Shown here one piece after another: positions 7,608-19,597 of a stretch of 64,000 nt of DNA. Every line of letters begins with the position of its first letter. Position 1 is the first letter of the stretch. This stretch comes from Leisingera daeponensis (GTDB lineage: Bacteria; Pseudomonadota; Alphaproteobacteria; Rhodobacterales; Rhodobacteraceae): NCBI RefSeq assembly GCF_019801465.1, contig NZ_JAHVJA010000002.1:372001-436000 (forward strand), read 5' to 3'. The notes beneath the pieces were generated by a model. The model was not told the DNA's origin. It did not search any database and saw nothing but the letters and a program-made list of their open reading frames with translations. The position numbers and the translations under genes are program-made.

Positions 7608-9887
7608 TCAATAAATCCAGATTGAGAGCTCGAGTTCTGCAAGATTAGTCATCCCATTGAGGGTGACAATGTCGCCTTTGCCGAAGTCAAAAACCACAAC
7701 ACCAGAATGTTCCTCACCAAACCGGTCGATAATGTCTCTTGCGGTGAGATGGCCGGTCCAAAGGTTTTTATCTAGTCTCAGCACGTCTGAACCAATTGAA
7801 AAATCGGTCACGACATCAGAATCATAACCTGCCTTGAAGATAAACACATCTCTACCCTCGCCGCCGGTGAGCGTGTCACTACCTGCTTCCCCGTACAGGA
7901 CATCATTACCAATGCCGCCACGTAACAGATCGCTGCCAGCACCGCCGCGCATAAAGTCATTGCCAGCTTCGCCAATCAACCGATCGCTGCCACCGCCGCC
8001 GAACAAGACGTCAGCGCCCGCTTCACCGTTCAGGGTATCAGACCCTCTACCCCCGAACAGAGAGTCAATGCCGTCCCCGCCATTCAGGACATCCAAGCCA
8101 TTGCCGCCATTCATCGTGTCCGCTCCAGCTCCGCCGATCAGGTAATCATTACCGTCGTCACCTCGCAGGCGATCAGTTCCGCTGTTGCCTAGCAAGGTGT
8201 CATTGCCGCTTCCGCCAGAAAGCATGTCACGACCGTTGCTGCCATTCAGGTGATCGTTTCCCTGCGCCCCAACTAGAGTGTCATTGCCGTCTGCCCCAAT
8301 CAGAACATCCGCATCACTGCCACCATTCAAAACATCGTTCCCGATAGCACCATTCAGAAAGTCACGCCCTGAGCCGCCGAACATACTGTCATTGCCAGAA
8401 CCGCCGCGCAGAGTATCGCTGCCTCCGCCACCGAATAGCCAGTCATTTCCGGCGCGACCATCAAGCGTATCTTTGCCGCCTCTACCGTAAAGTGAGTTGT
8501 CTTCGGCATTTCCAAAAAGCCCGTCCGCTCCGTAGTGGCCTTCTGCGCCTTCTATACCGAAAAGGAAATCGTCGGCAGCCAAACCTGTGCTCCTTGCCGG
8601 ATCAGCGAGATCGACAACAGTACCGTTGCCATCGAGGTAAACGGCTATGTCGTGCCCTTCTCCTCCTCTGAGAGTATCTGCCCCTTGGCCACCGTTGAGA
8701 CTATCATTGCCGCCACCGCCGTGAAGGCAATCATCGCCGTCATCTCCGGTCAGGTAATCGATGCCAGCGCCACCGTTGAGAATGTCGTTCCCCGTGCCTC
8801 CATTAAGCAGGTCCTTTCCGGCACCCCCTGATAGAGTGTCCCGCCCTCCGTCACCGAAGAGGCTATCAGCGCCACTGTTACCATTCAGACTATCCGATCC
8901 GCCGCCGCCAAACAGCTGATCGCCAGCAGAAGCGCTGCCGGAATTAGAGCCTACTATCGTGTCGTTGCCCGCTCCGCCGTGCAGTTCCCCGCCTCCAACC
9001 AAGACGAAAATGAAATCGTTGCCGCTGCCCCCAAAGACAGTGTCAATTCCGTGCCCGGAGTAACCCCTGATTGTATCGCTTCCGGCGCCTCCAAGGATGC
9101 GGTCATTTCCGCCGCCACCTGAAATCATGTCGTTGCCGTCACCACCGAAAATCAAGTCATTCCCGTCGTCGCCGTCCAGACCGTCATTGCCACCACCGCC
9201 AAAAAGCGTGTCGTCACCGTCATCACTCATCACCTGATCGTTGCCTGAGCCGCCGTAAATCAAGTCATTGCTCCAAGCAGTAGCGATGTCGTCGTTACCG
9301 CCGCCGCCATAAATCGTGACAACTTCACTACTGCCGCCGCCGTGGATTGTGTCGTGGCCTCCCAGCCCCCGAACGAGACGCCCTCCGGTTCCAAACTCAA
9401 TTCTGTCTGAAAACTCGGATCCGTCAAATTCAGCAACATCAGAAGGCAAGGCATAATTATAGCCCAAGCTTCGGTATGCTATCGTATACTCAAAGAGTTG
9501 ACCTTCACGGCCGCTCGTTATTGAAAAATGAAGCGGGTTGTCAGGCCCGAAAGATATGCGCTCAGGAAATTCGTGAACAGTGAGTGTTCCATATGTTCCG
9601 CCTTCCGGCGCAGGCGCCCAAGGCTGAAACTCCAGATATGTAAAATATCTATCTAATACAGGGGCAAACACTTCCAACCCAACATCCGGTCCAGCTGACC
9701 TCCCGCCTTCGTAAGAACAGGTGAAAGTGATTTCATAAATTCGATTTGGGTCCATAGAGATTTCAACCCAATCGGATCTTTCGTTCGCAGTAATGCTTCC
9801 CTCGAAGGTGTCGCCGTCTGAAATTGTATAAACAGTCGCTTCCGAATCCGCTGCAGCAACAGCTTCAGTTTCTTGAACTAACGCCAA
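7608..9887 (-). CDS. Large RTX (hemolysin-type) calcium-binding protein
   Basis: This is 759 residues. Residues about 20-165 form a beta-rich domain resembling the bacterial pre-peptidase C-terminal (PPC) fold. Residues about 180-680 consist almost entirely of RTX nonapeptides of the GGxGxDxLx type, in several blocks that would bind Ca2+ as parallel beta-rolls outside the cell. There is no Sec signal, and the last 60 residues (DVVTDFSIGSDVLRLD onward) look like a type I secretion C-terminus. The start is TTG (9885-9887) after an AGGGAG site. GC is visibly below that of neighbouring genes, with AT-rich codons. No HlyB/HlyD/TolC genes are in the window. An extracellular matrix or adhesion role is inference; no catalytic domain is seen. 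Confidence 0.88.
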   Translation of the reverse strand: MALVQETEAVAAADSEATVYTISDGDTFEGSITANERSDWVEISMDPNRIYEITFTCSYEGGRSAGPDVGLEVFAPVLDRYFTYLEFQPWAPAPEGGTYGTLTVHEFPERISFGPDNPLHFSITSGREGQLFEYTIAYRSLGYNYALPSDVAEFDGSEFSDRIEFGTGGRLVRGLGGHDTIHGGGSSEVVTIYGGGGNDDIATAWSNDLIYGGSGNDQVMSDDGDDTLFGGGGNDGLDGDDGNDLIFGGDGNDMISGGGGNDRILGGAGSDTIRGYSGHGIDTVFGGSGNDFIFVLVGGGELHGGAGNDTIVGSNSGSASAGDQLFGGGGSDSLNGNSGADSLFGDGGRDTLSGGAGKDLLNGGTGNDILNGGAGIDYLTGDDGDDCLHGGGGNDSLNGGQGADTLRGGEGHDIAVYLDGNGTVVDLADPARSTGLAADDFLFGIEGAEGHYGADGLFGNAEDNSLYGRGGKDTLDGRAGNDWLFGGGGSDTLRGGSGNDSMFGGSGRDFLNGAIGNDVLNGGSDADVLIGADGNDTLVGAQGNDHLNGSNGRDMLSGGSGNDTLLGNSGTDRLRGDDGNDYLIGGAGADTMNGGNGLDVLNGGDGIDSLFGGRGSDTLNGEAGADVLFGGGGSDRLIGEAGNDFMRGGAGSDLLRGGIGNDVLYGEAGSDTLTGGEGRDVFIFKAGYDSDVVTDFSIGSDVLRLDKNLWTGHLTARDIIDRFGEEHSGVVVFDFGKGDIVTLNGMTNLAELELSIWIY

Positions 9888-10241
9888 TTAATTGCTCCCT
9901 TGGTCGATCTCCCAATTGAACCGAGCCAAGTAATCTGAATGGTGTAACCTGTCGCAACGCGATCAGCGCACGCTTACCGCCGAACACGTTATAGATGTAA
10001 TTTCCTGATGGTTATCAGCCGATTATCTAGCTGTCCAGTCGCACTGCCGCAGTTCAAATGAATACGTTGCGCCGTAAGGAGAGCGAACGACCGCAAGGTC
10101 CAACCGATTTACACGAGATTCGCAGCACCCATCAGGCAATAGAATGGTTTCCACCCAGCCTGTTCTCAATACCCGCACGCCTAAAAAGAAAACCGGCCCC
10201 CAAAGGGAGCCGGTTTCCAAATCGTCCAATCCGCGCTCGGA
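9888..10241. other. 354-bp intergenic region between the RTX gene and atpC
   Basis: This non-coding stretch is AT-richer than the surroundings. It holds the upstream region of the RTX gene on one side and the ATP synthase operon terminator on the other. A 68-codon minus-strand frame at 10023-10229 runs across the terminator, has no family resemblance and was not accepted as a gene. Confidence 0.6.
10183..10219 (-). terminator. Intrinsic terminator of the atpHAGDC operon
   Basis: On the minus strand the stem GAAACCGGC/GCCGGTTTTC closes over a short loop and is followed by TTTTT. It lies 22 bp past the atpC stop codon. Confidence 0.85.
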
Positions 10242-10655
10242 TCAGAGGGACATGTGGGTGCCCAGGGCTTCCATGTCGGCGAGCAGCTTGGCTGCGTCCT
10301 CGACCAGGCCGTGCGGCTGGTCTTCCTCTTTCGCGGTCTTGTACATCTCGCGGGCTTCCTCGATCAGCGCGTTCATCTGATCGCGGGTCATTTCGGCCAT
10401 CGGGATCGCGCGTTCGGCCAGTACCGACAGGCTGTCGCCTGCGATTTCGGCAAAACCGCCGGTCACCAGATACTCCGAGTTGCCTTCCGGGCTTTCGACC
10501 TTCAGCACGCCGGGGCGCAGGGTGGTGATGGTGGGCGCATGCTGCGGCATCGCCGTCATGTCGCCCTCAGCACCGGGGATCTGAACCGCGCTGGCCTGCA
10601 GCGACGCCAGGGCGCGCTCGGGGCTCACGAGGTCGAATTGCATCGTTTGTGCCAT
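10242..10655 (-). CDS. atpC: F1-ATP synthase epsilon subunit
   Basis: This is 137 residues, the normal length. The N-terminal beta-sandwich ([45 protein letters not shown]) and the C-terminal helical hairpin are both present. Epsilon sits on the central stalk, couples rotation to catalysis and can lock the enzyme against ATP hydrolysis. It is the last gene of the operon, 56 bp after atpD with a G/C hairpin in the gap, and is followed by the operon terminator. As is usual in Rhodobacteraceae, the F0 genes are not in this operon and lie elsewhere. Confidence 0.96.
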   Translation of the reverse strand: MAQTMQFDLVSPERALASLQASAVQIPGAEGDMTAMPQHAPTITTLRPGVLKVESPEGNSEYLVTGGFAEIAGDSLSVLAERAIPMAEMTRDQMNALIEEAREMYKTAKEEDQPHGLVEDAAKLLADMEALGTHMSL

Positions 10656-10675
10656 TGGGGCCTCCTTTCAGGGTC

Positions 10676-10700
10676 CCCCCGCACCGCGAGGGCGCGGGGG
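10676..10700 (-). other. G/C hairpin between atpD and atpC
   Basis: The arms CCCCCGC (10676-10682) and GCGGGGG (10694-10700) pair perfectly. The hairpin lies in the atpD-atpC gap and has no T-run. It probably tunes relative atpC expression or mRNA stability rather than terminating the operon. Confidence 0.6.
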
Positions 10701-10711
10701 AAAATCCGTTC

Positions 10712-12157
<1,446 letters not shown>

Positions 12158-13033
12158 TTAGAGCGCCTCAGCGCCCGAAATGATTTCAATCAGCTCGTTG
12201 GTGATCACGGCCTGACGGGAACGGTTGAACTCGATGGTCAGCTTGTCGATCATCTCGCCCGCGTTGCGGGTCGCGTTGTCCATCGCGCTCATCCGGGCAC
12301 CCTGTTCGGATGCGCCGTTCTCCAGCAGGCCGGAGAAGATCTGGGTCGCCACGCCGCGCGGCAGCAGGTCCGCGAGGATCTGCTCTTCGCCCGGTTCATA
12401 GTCGTAGACGGCGCCAGAGCTTTCACCTTCCTCGGCCTCGAACGACGCCGGGATGATCTGCTGTGCGGTCGGGATCTGGGTCACGACGTTGACGAACTCC
12501 GAGAAGAAGATCGTGGCAACATCGAATTCACCAGCATCGAACCGGGTCAGGATGTCCTTGGCGATGGCCTGCGCATTGGCGTAGCCGATGCGCTTGACGT
12601 CGCTGAGGTCCACATGGCCGACGAAATCACTGCCGAGGTCGCGCTTCAGGGCGTCGCGGCCCTTCTTGCCGACGGTCAGAACCTTGACCGTCTTGCCCGC
12701 GGCCTTCAGCTCGGCCGCCTTTTGGCGGGCGAGCTTGGCAATGTTCGAGTTGAAGCCGCCGCAGAGGCCGCGTTCGGCGGTCATGACCACCAGGAGGTGA
12801 ACCTGGTCCGAGCCGGTGCCGCGAAGCAGCTTGGGCGCGGAGTCGCTGCCGCCGACCGAGGCCGCCAGCCCTGCCATCACGGCGTTGAACCGCTTGGTGT
12901 AGGGCCGGGAATCCTCGGCAGCTTCCTGGGCGCGGCGAAGTTTCGCCGCGGCCACCATTTGCATGGCTTTGGTGATCTTGCGGGTCGATTTGACCGACTC
13001 GATCCTGTTTTTAAGGTCCTTGAGAGAAGGCAT
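12158..13033 (-). CDS. atpG: F1-ATP synthase gamma subunit
   Basis: This is 291 residues. The N-terminal helix [21 protein letters not shown] and the C-terminal [15 protein letters not shown] helix are the two long coiled-coil strands of the rotating shaft. The central [13 protein letters not shown] segment is highly conserved in the family. It couples proton flow in F0 to conformational changes in the beta subunits. It lies 15 bp after atpA. Confidence 0.97.
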   Translation of the reverse strand: MPSLKDLKNRIESVKSTRKITKAMQMVAAAKLRRAQEAAEDSRPYTKRFNAVMAGLAASVGGSDSAPKLLRGTGSDQVHLLVVMTAERGLCGGFNSNIAKLARQKAAELKAAGKTVKVLTVGKKGRDALKRDLGSDFVGHVDLSDVKRIGYANAQAIAKDILTRFDAGEFDVATIFFSEFVNVVTQIPTAQQIIPASFEAEEGESSGAVYDYEPGEEQILADLLPRGVATQIFSGLLENGASEQGARMSAMDNATRNAGEMIDKLTIEFNRSRQAVITNELIEIISGAEAL

Positions 13034-13048
13034 GTCCCGACTCTCTCC

Positions 13049-14587
<1,539 letters not shown>

Positions 14588-15148
14588 TTATCCGACCTCT
14601 TTCATTGCATTCTGTAGGGAGTTGAGCTTGGAGCGGATCGAGCTGTCGATCATCTTCGAGCCCACTTTAACGACAAGACCGCCGATGATGGAGGCATCGA
14701 CGGAAGCATTGATGGTAACTTTCTTGCCCACGCGCTCGGCCAGGGTCTTGGCCAGTTTCTCGCTCTGGGTCTTGGTCAGCGCCTTGGCGGAGACCACTTC
14801 GGCGGTCACTTCGCCGCGGGCATCGGCCAGGCGGGCGCGCAGCGCCTCGATCAGCGCAGGCACCACGAACAGGCGGCGCTTGTCGGCCATCAGAGCCAGG
14901 GTATTGCGCAGGACGGGATCAATGCCCATCTTGTCCGCCACCGCGGTGATTGCGGCGCCCTGCTCTTCGCGCGACACGAGCGGCGAGTTGATCAGGCTGT
15001 TGAGCTCTGGGCTGTCAGCCAGGGCGGCTGCCAGATCATTGATGCTGGTTTCAAGGCTGTCGAGCGCCTTGTTCTCTTCCGCGATGTCGAACACCGCCGT
15101 AGCATAGCGCGCGGCAATGCCTGCAGAAATCGAAGCTGGTTCGGACAC
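14588..15148 (-). CDS. atpH: F1-ATP synthase delta subunit
   Basis: This is 186 residues from the GTG at 15146-15148. A second GTG two codons upstream (15154) would touch the ribosome-binding site, whereas AAGGG stands at a proper 5-base distance from the chosen one. Delta-family features are the N-terminal helical domain (ARYATAVFDIAEENKALDSLETSINDLAAAL) and the C-terminal VNASVDASIIGGLVVKVGSKMIDSSIRSKL motif. Delta joins the alpha/beta head to the peripheral stalk. It is the first gene of the operon. Confidence 0.95.
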   Translation of the reverse strand: MSEPASISAGIAARYATAVFDIAEENKALDSLETSINDLAAALADSPELNSLINSPLVSREEQGAAITAVADKMGIDPVLRNTLALMADKRRLFVVPALIEALRARLADARGEVTAEVVSAKALTKTQSEKLAKTLAERVGKKVTINASVDASIIGGLVVKVGSKMIDSSIRSKLNSLQNAMKEVG

Positions 15149-15520
15149 GTCCACCCTTCCGATATGTTTTTGGCCCCGGTTGGCGTACCTGGCTTCAGGA
15201 GGCGTCCGGGGGCGTGAGACATCCCCCTTGGCAGCGGGGCGTTGAAATCAGCGTGGGTCTAGCAGAGCGGATGCGACCTATCAACTGCCTATAACGGTAA
15301 CAGGGAAAAGCATGTTTCATTTGTTTTCAAAGGCTTGCAGCAAGTGCGGCCCTTTGACCACAGATGAATTATAAAAAAGTGCGGCCGAACTGCAGGATTT
15401 GGCGATTCCGGAAAGCGGCATTTGCGGCAAAAAGCGTCACATAACGGTGCCGGAGCCGCCGGAAGGCCCGTTTCGGCCGATTTCGGGAATCGAAATCCGG
15501 TGCCGCATTCGCGGCTTCCC
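15149..15520 (-). promoter_or_regulatory. atp operon leader and promoter region (372 bp)
   Basis: This gene-free region lies upstream of atpH. Two candidate minus-strand promoters can be seen. One is TTGATA-N17-TAGACC, with the -35 near 15283. The other is a perfect TATAAT -10 hexamer at 15368-15373 with a poor -35. The decamer AAGTGCGGCC occurs twice as a direct repeat, at 15342-15351 and 15378-15387, flanking the TATAAT. Which promoter is used cannot be decided from sequence. Confidence 0.4.
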
Positions 15521-16267
15521 TCACACCGGTTCCGGCATCGGGTTGGAGAGGCCTTCCAGCACCCGGATGCGGTTCGGGGCCTTGGTGCGGGTCATGTGGC
15601 CCTTCTGCGGGTAGGTCTGCTTGCTGACCTCGACCATGAACACGCCGCCGGCCAGCATCGCGGGCAGCTTGCGGCCCATCTTTTCCAGCATGGCCCCGGA
15701 TTTCAGCCAGAACCGCTTGTGGCTGGGCAGCCGGTACAGCGCCGCGGTATGCTGTTCGATGGCGAACTGGTGGTCGCGCAGCTGGCCCTCCAGCTGGCGC
15801 AGCGTGTAGGGCCGCCCGAACCCGAACGGCGTGAGATCCGAGCGCGCCCAGAGTCCCGCCCGGTTCGGCACAATGAAAATCGCCCGGCCGCCCGGCCCCA
15901 GCACCCGCCAGCATTCCTCCAGCAGCTTGCTGGGCCGCTCGGAGGTTTCCAGCCCGTGCATCACCACCAGCCGGTCGGCGCGGCCGGTGTCGATGGGCCA
16001 GCTGGTCTCCTCGCACAGGATCGAGACGTTGGGCATCCCGGCAGGCCATTGCATCACCCCCTGCGGGCCCGGCATCAGCGCCATCACCCGGCGCGCCTCC
16101 GGCAGGTAGGGCCGCAGCAGCGGCGCGGCAAAGCCGAAGCCTGCCACCGTCAGCCCCTCCGCCTCCGGCCACAGTTCCAGCAGGCGGCCGCGGATCGAGG
16201 CCTGCGCCGCGCGCCCCAGGGTGCTGCGGTAGTAGAAGTTCCTGAGATCCTGAACATCAAGATGCAT
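15521..16267 (-). CDS. SAM-dependent methyltransferase-like protein
   Basis: This is 248 residues. The fold resembles a class I (methyltransferase type 11) domain: strand 1 [17 protein letters not shown], then [40 protein letters not shown]. Motif I reads GFGFAA rather than the usual GxGxG, so SAM binding may be altered. A C-terminal extension of about 80 residues includes a hydrophobic [14 protein letters not shown] segment. The ATG at 16267 avoids overlap with the divergent gloB. This methyltransferase paired with gloB is, to my knowledge, common in alphaproteobacteria. The substrate is unknown. Confidence 0.7.
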   Translation of the reverse strand: MHLDVQDLRNFYYRSTLGRAAQASIRGRLLELWPEAEGLTVAGFGFAAPLLRPYLPEARRVMALMPGPQGVMQWPAGMPNVSILCEETSWPIDTGRADRLVVMHGLETSERPSKLLEECWRVLGPGGRAIFIVPNRAGLWARSDLTPFGFGRPYTLRQLEGQLRDHQFAIEQHTAALYRLPSHKRFWLKSGAMLEKMGRKLPAMLAGGVFMVEVSKQTYPQKGHMTRTKAPNRIRVLEGLSNPMPEPV

Positions 16268-16322
16268 TGCGGGCGCCTGCTGCTTCGGCCAATCTGGGCG
16301 CAGTTTAGCAATGTAAAGGCGA

Positions 16323-17096
16323 ATGACCATGCCTCTTGAGATCGTCACCCTGCCCTGCCTGTCGGATAACTATGCCTTTTTGATCCATAATCCGGCCTCC
16401 GGGGAAACCGCGCTGGTGGATGCGCCCGAGGCCGGCGCCATCAGGGCCGCCCTGTCGGAGCGCGGCTGGGGGCTGGACCGGATCCTGCTCACCCACCACC
16501 ACTGGGACCATGTGGACGGGGTGGCGGAGCTGCGCGAAGCCTATGGCGCCAAGGTGATCGGCGCCGCGGCCGACGCCAGCCGGCTGCCGCCGCTCGACAT
16601 GGCCGTGGAGGATGGCGGCACATACCCCCTGCTGGGCGAAGAGGTGCAGGTGATGGATGTCTCCGGCCACACGGTCGGCCACATCGCCTTTTACATTCCG
16701 GGCGCGGAGGCGGTGTTCACAGCCGACAGCCTGATGGCGCTGGGGTGCGGGCGGCTGTTCGAGGGCACGCCGCAGCAAATGTGGGCCAGCCTGTCGCAAC
16801 TTGCCGCGCTGCCGCCGCAAACTATGGTTTACTCCGGGCATGAATACACCCAGGCTAACGGTGCCTTTGCGGTCACCGTGGACCCCGGCAACCCGGCGTT
16901 GCAGTCGCGGATCAGCGATATCGCGGAGGCCCGGGGAAACGGCCTGCCGACAGTGCCGTCCTCCCTGCAATTGGAACTTGACACCAATCCGTTCCTGCGG
17001 GCCGCCGACAGAGCCATCAGAGCCCACCTGGGAATGCAAGATGCTGAAGATGCAGAGGTTTTTGCCGAAATCCGCAAGCGCAAAGACAATTTCTGA
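16323..17096 (+). CDS. gloB: Hydroxyacylglutathione hydrolase (glyoxalase II)
   Basis: This is 257 residues, a metallo-beta-lactamase fold with the dinuclear metal motif [10 protein letters not shown] (residues 57-66) and a further metal His in [11 protein letters not shown]. The YSGHEYT motif supplies another metal His and a residue of the glutathione site. The C-terminal helical domain ([15 protein letters not shown]) binds glutathione in known enzymes. It hydrolyses S-lactoylglutathione to D-lactate and glutathione, finishing methylglyoxal detoxification. A second ATG two codons later (16329) has better ribosome-binding spacing and may be the true start. Confidence 0.92.
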   Translation: MTMPLEIVTLPCLSDNYAFLIHNPASGETALVDAPEAGAIRAALSERGWGLDRILLTHHHWDHVDGVAELREAYGAKVIGAAADASRLPPLDMAVEDGGTYPLLGEEVQVMDVSGHTVGHIAFYIPGAEAVFTADSLMALGCGRLFEGTPQQMWASLSQLAALPPQTMVYSGHEYTQANGAFAVTVDPGNPALQSRISDIAEARGNGLPTVPSSLQLELDTNPFLRAADRAIRAHLGMQDAEDAEVFAEIRKRKDNF

Positions 17097-17272
17097 GCAA
17101 ATCAAGGGCATCGGGGCGCAACAGGGAGAAAATAATTGTGACCCCAAAATGAAGAAAAGACCTTGAAGCCGGCGCGCTATCAACCAAACTCTAACCTTAT
17201 AAGCACATGGTTGAACTGAGGGGTTGGTTAATACCGCCCCACCGGCCAACCCAAGATCAGAGGAGCACGCCC

Positions 17273-19597
17273 GTGCCTTCATTCTCGAGCACCCTGGAAC
17301 AGGCCATTCACGCAGCGCTGGCGCTGGCGAATGAACGCCGTCATGAATTCGCAACCCTGGAACATCTGCTTCTGGCCCTGATCGACGAGCCCGATGCCGC
17401 CCGCGTGATGCGCGCCTGCAGCGTCGACCTGAGCGAATTGCGATCCTCCCTGGTGGAATTCGTGGATGAGGACCTTGCCAACCTGGTGACCGATATCGAC
17501 GGATCGGAGGCGGTGCCGACCGCTGCCTTCCAGCGCGTCATCCAGCGCGCCGCGATCCACGTGCAAAGCTCCGGCCGCACCGAGGTAACAGGGGCGAATG
17601 TGCTGGTCGCCATCTTTGCCGAGCGCGAGAGCGACGCCGCCTATTTCCTGCAGGACCAGGAGATGACCCGCTATGACGCGGTGAACTTCATCGCCCACGG
17701 TGTGGCCAAGGACCCGGCCTACGGGGAATCCCGCCCGGTCACCGGCGCCACCGAGCAGGAAGAGGACAACCTGACCGCCGCCCCCGAGGGCGAGAAGAAG
17801 GAGTCGGCGCTGGCCAAGTACTGCGTCGATCTGAACGCGAAATCCCGCGACGGCGACATCGACCCGCTGATCGGCCGCGACCACGAGGTCGAGCGCTGCA
17901 TCCAGGTGCTGTGCCGCCGCCGCAAGAACAACCCGCTGCTGGTGGGCGACCCCGGTGTCGGCAAGACCGCCATCGCCGAAGGTCTGGCGCGCCGCATCGT
18001 GTCCGGCGAAACCCCGGAAATCCTGTCGGAAACCACCATCTACTCGCTCGACATGGGCGCGCTGCTGGCGGGCACCCGCTACCGCGGCGATTTCGAGGAG
18101 CGGCTGAAGGCCGTGGTCACCGAACTGGAGGATCACCCCGACGCGGTGCTGTTCATCGACGAGATCCACACCGTGATCGGTGCAGGCGCCACCTCCGGCG
18201 GCGCGATGGATGCCTCCAACCTGCTGAAGCCTGCGCTGCAGGGCGGCAAGCTGCGCACCATGGGCTCCACCACCTACAAGGAGTTCCGCCAGCATTTCGA
18301 GAAGGACCGCGCGCTGTCCCGCCGGTTCCAGAAAATCGACGTGAACGAGCCGACGGTGGAGGATTCCATCGAGATCCTGAAAGGCCTGAAGCCCTATTTC
18401 GAGGAGCATCACGGCATCAAATTCACCTCGGACGCAATCAAGACCGCGGTGGAGCTGTCAGCGCGCTACATCAACGACCGCAAGCTGCCGGACAAGGCCA
18501 TCGACGTGATCGACGAGGCCGGCGCCGCGCAGCATCTGATCATCGAAAGCAAGCGCCGCAAGACCATCGGCGTCAAGGAGATCGAGGCCGTGGTCGCCAA
18601 GATCGCCCGCATTCCGCCCAAGAACGTCTCGAAAGACGATGCCGAGGTGCTGAAGGACCTGGAGAAATCGCTGAAACGGGTGGTCTTCGGCCAGGACGAT
18701 GCGATCACCGCGCTGTCGAGCGCCATCAAGCTGGCCCGCGCCGGCCTGCGCGAGCCGGAGAAGCCGATCGGCAACTACCTGTTTGCGGGCCCCACCGGCG
18801 TCGGCAAGACCGAAGTGGCCAAGCAGCTGGCCGACCAGCTGGGCGTGGAGCTCTTGCGCTTCGACATGTCGGAATACATGGAGAAACACGCGGTCTCCCG
18901 CCTGATCGGCGCGCCTCCGGGCTATGTCGGCTTTGACCAGGGCGGCCTGCTCACAGACGGTGTCGACCAGCACCCGCACTGCGTGCTGCTGCTGGATGAG
19001 ATCGAGAAGGCGCACCCCGATGTCTACAACATCCTGCTGCAGGTGATGGACAACGGCCAGCTGACCGACCACAACGGCCGCACCGTGAACTTCCGCAACG
19101 TGATCCTGATCATGACCTCCAATGCCGGTGCGTCGGACATGGCAAAGGCCGCGATCGGTTTCGGCCGCGACCGCCGCGAGGGCGAGGACACCGCAGCGAT
19201 CGAGCGCACCTTCACGCCGGAGTTCCGCAACCGTTTGGACGCGGTGATCTCCTTCGCGCCGCTGGGCAAAGAGGTGATCCTCCAGGTGGTCGAGAAGTTC
19301 GTCCTGCAGCTGGAAGCGCAGCTGATGGACCGCAACGTGTCGATCGAACTGACCCGCAAGGCCGCCGAATGGCTGGCCGACAAGGGCTACGACGACCGCA
19401 TGGGCGCGCGTCCGCTGGGCCGGGTGATCCAAGAGCACATCAAGAAGCCGCTGGCCGAGGAGCTGCTGTTCGGCAAGCTGACCAAGGGCGGCGTCGTCAA
19501 GGTCGGCATCAAGGACGGCAAGCTGGACCTGCGGCTGGAGGGTCCGGGCAAGCCGCGGATCTCCGGCGACAAGCCGCCGCTGCTGACCGCGGACTGA
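17273..19597 (+). CDS. clpA: ATP-dependent Clp protease ATP-binding subunit ClpA
   Basis: This is 774 residues. The N-terminal Clp repeat domain is at about 1-145. AAA+ module D1 has Walker A GDPGVGKT (225-232) and module D2 has Walker A GPTGVGKT (506-513), each with Walker B and sensor motifs. There is no ClpB-type long coiled-coil middle domain, so this is ClpA. It unfolds substrates for ClpP. The start is GTG at 17273 after AGAGGAG; the upstream in-frame ATG has no such site. clpS, often adjacent, is not seen here. The stop codon overlaps the start of the next gene. Confidence 0.95.
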   Translation: MPSFSSTLEQAIHAALALANERRHEFATLEHLLLALIDEPDAARVMRACSVDLSELRSSLVEFVDEDLANLVTDIDGSEAVPTAAFQRVIQRAAIHVQSSGRTEVTGANVLVAIFAERESDAAYFLQDQEMTRYDAVNFIAHGVAKDPAYGESRPVTGATEQEEDNLTAAPEGEKKESALAKYCVDLNAKSRDGDIDPLIGRDHEVERCIQVLCRRRKNNPLLVGDPGVGKTAIAEGLARRIVSGETPEILSETTIYSLDMGALLAGTRYRGDFEERLKAVVTELEDHPDAVLFIDEIHTVIGAGATSGGAMDASNLLKPALQGGKLRTMGSTTYKEFRQHFEKDRALSRRFQKIDVNEPTVEDSIEILKGLKPYFEEHHGIKFTSDAIKTAVELSARYINDRKLPDKAIDVIDEAGAAQHLIIESKRRKTIGVKEIEAVVAKIARIPPKNVSKDDAEVLKDLEKSLKRVVFGQDDAITALSSAIKLARAGLREPEKPIGNYLFAGPTGVGKTEVAKQLADQLGVELLRFDMSEYMEKHAVSRLIGAPPGYVGFDQGGLLTDGVDQHPHCVLLLDEIEKAHPDVYNILLQVMDNGQLTDHNGRTVNFRNVILIMTSNAGASDMAKAAIGFGRDRREGEDTAAIERTFTPEFRNRLDAVISFAPLGKEVILQVVEKFVLQLEAQLMDRNVSIELTRKAAEWLADKGYDDRMGARPLGRVIQEHIKKPLAEELLFGKLTKGGVVKVGIKDGKLDLRLEGPGKPRISGDKPPLLTAD

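Noticed and set aside
7834-9283. Regular 27-base periodicity with several short opposite-strand frames
   Set aside because: The repeat unit encodes the RTX nonapeptide on the minus strand; spacers are not unique and repeats are not identical, so this is neither a CRISPR array nor a set of genes.
10023-10229. 68-codon minus-strand gene upstream of the RTX gene
   Set aside because: It reads through the atp terminator hairpin and shows no recognisable feature.
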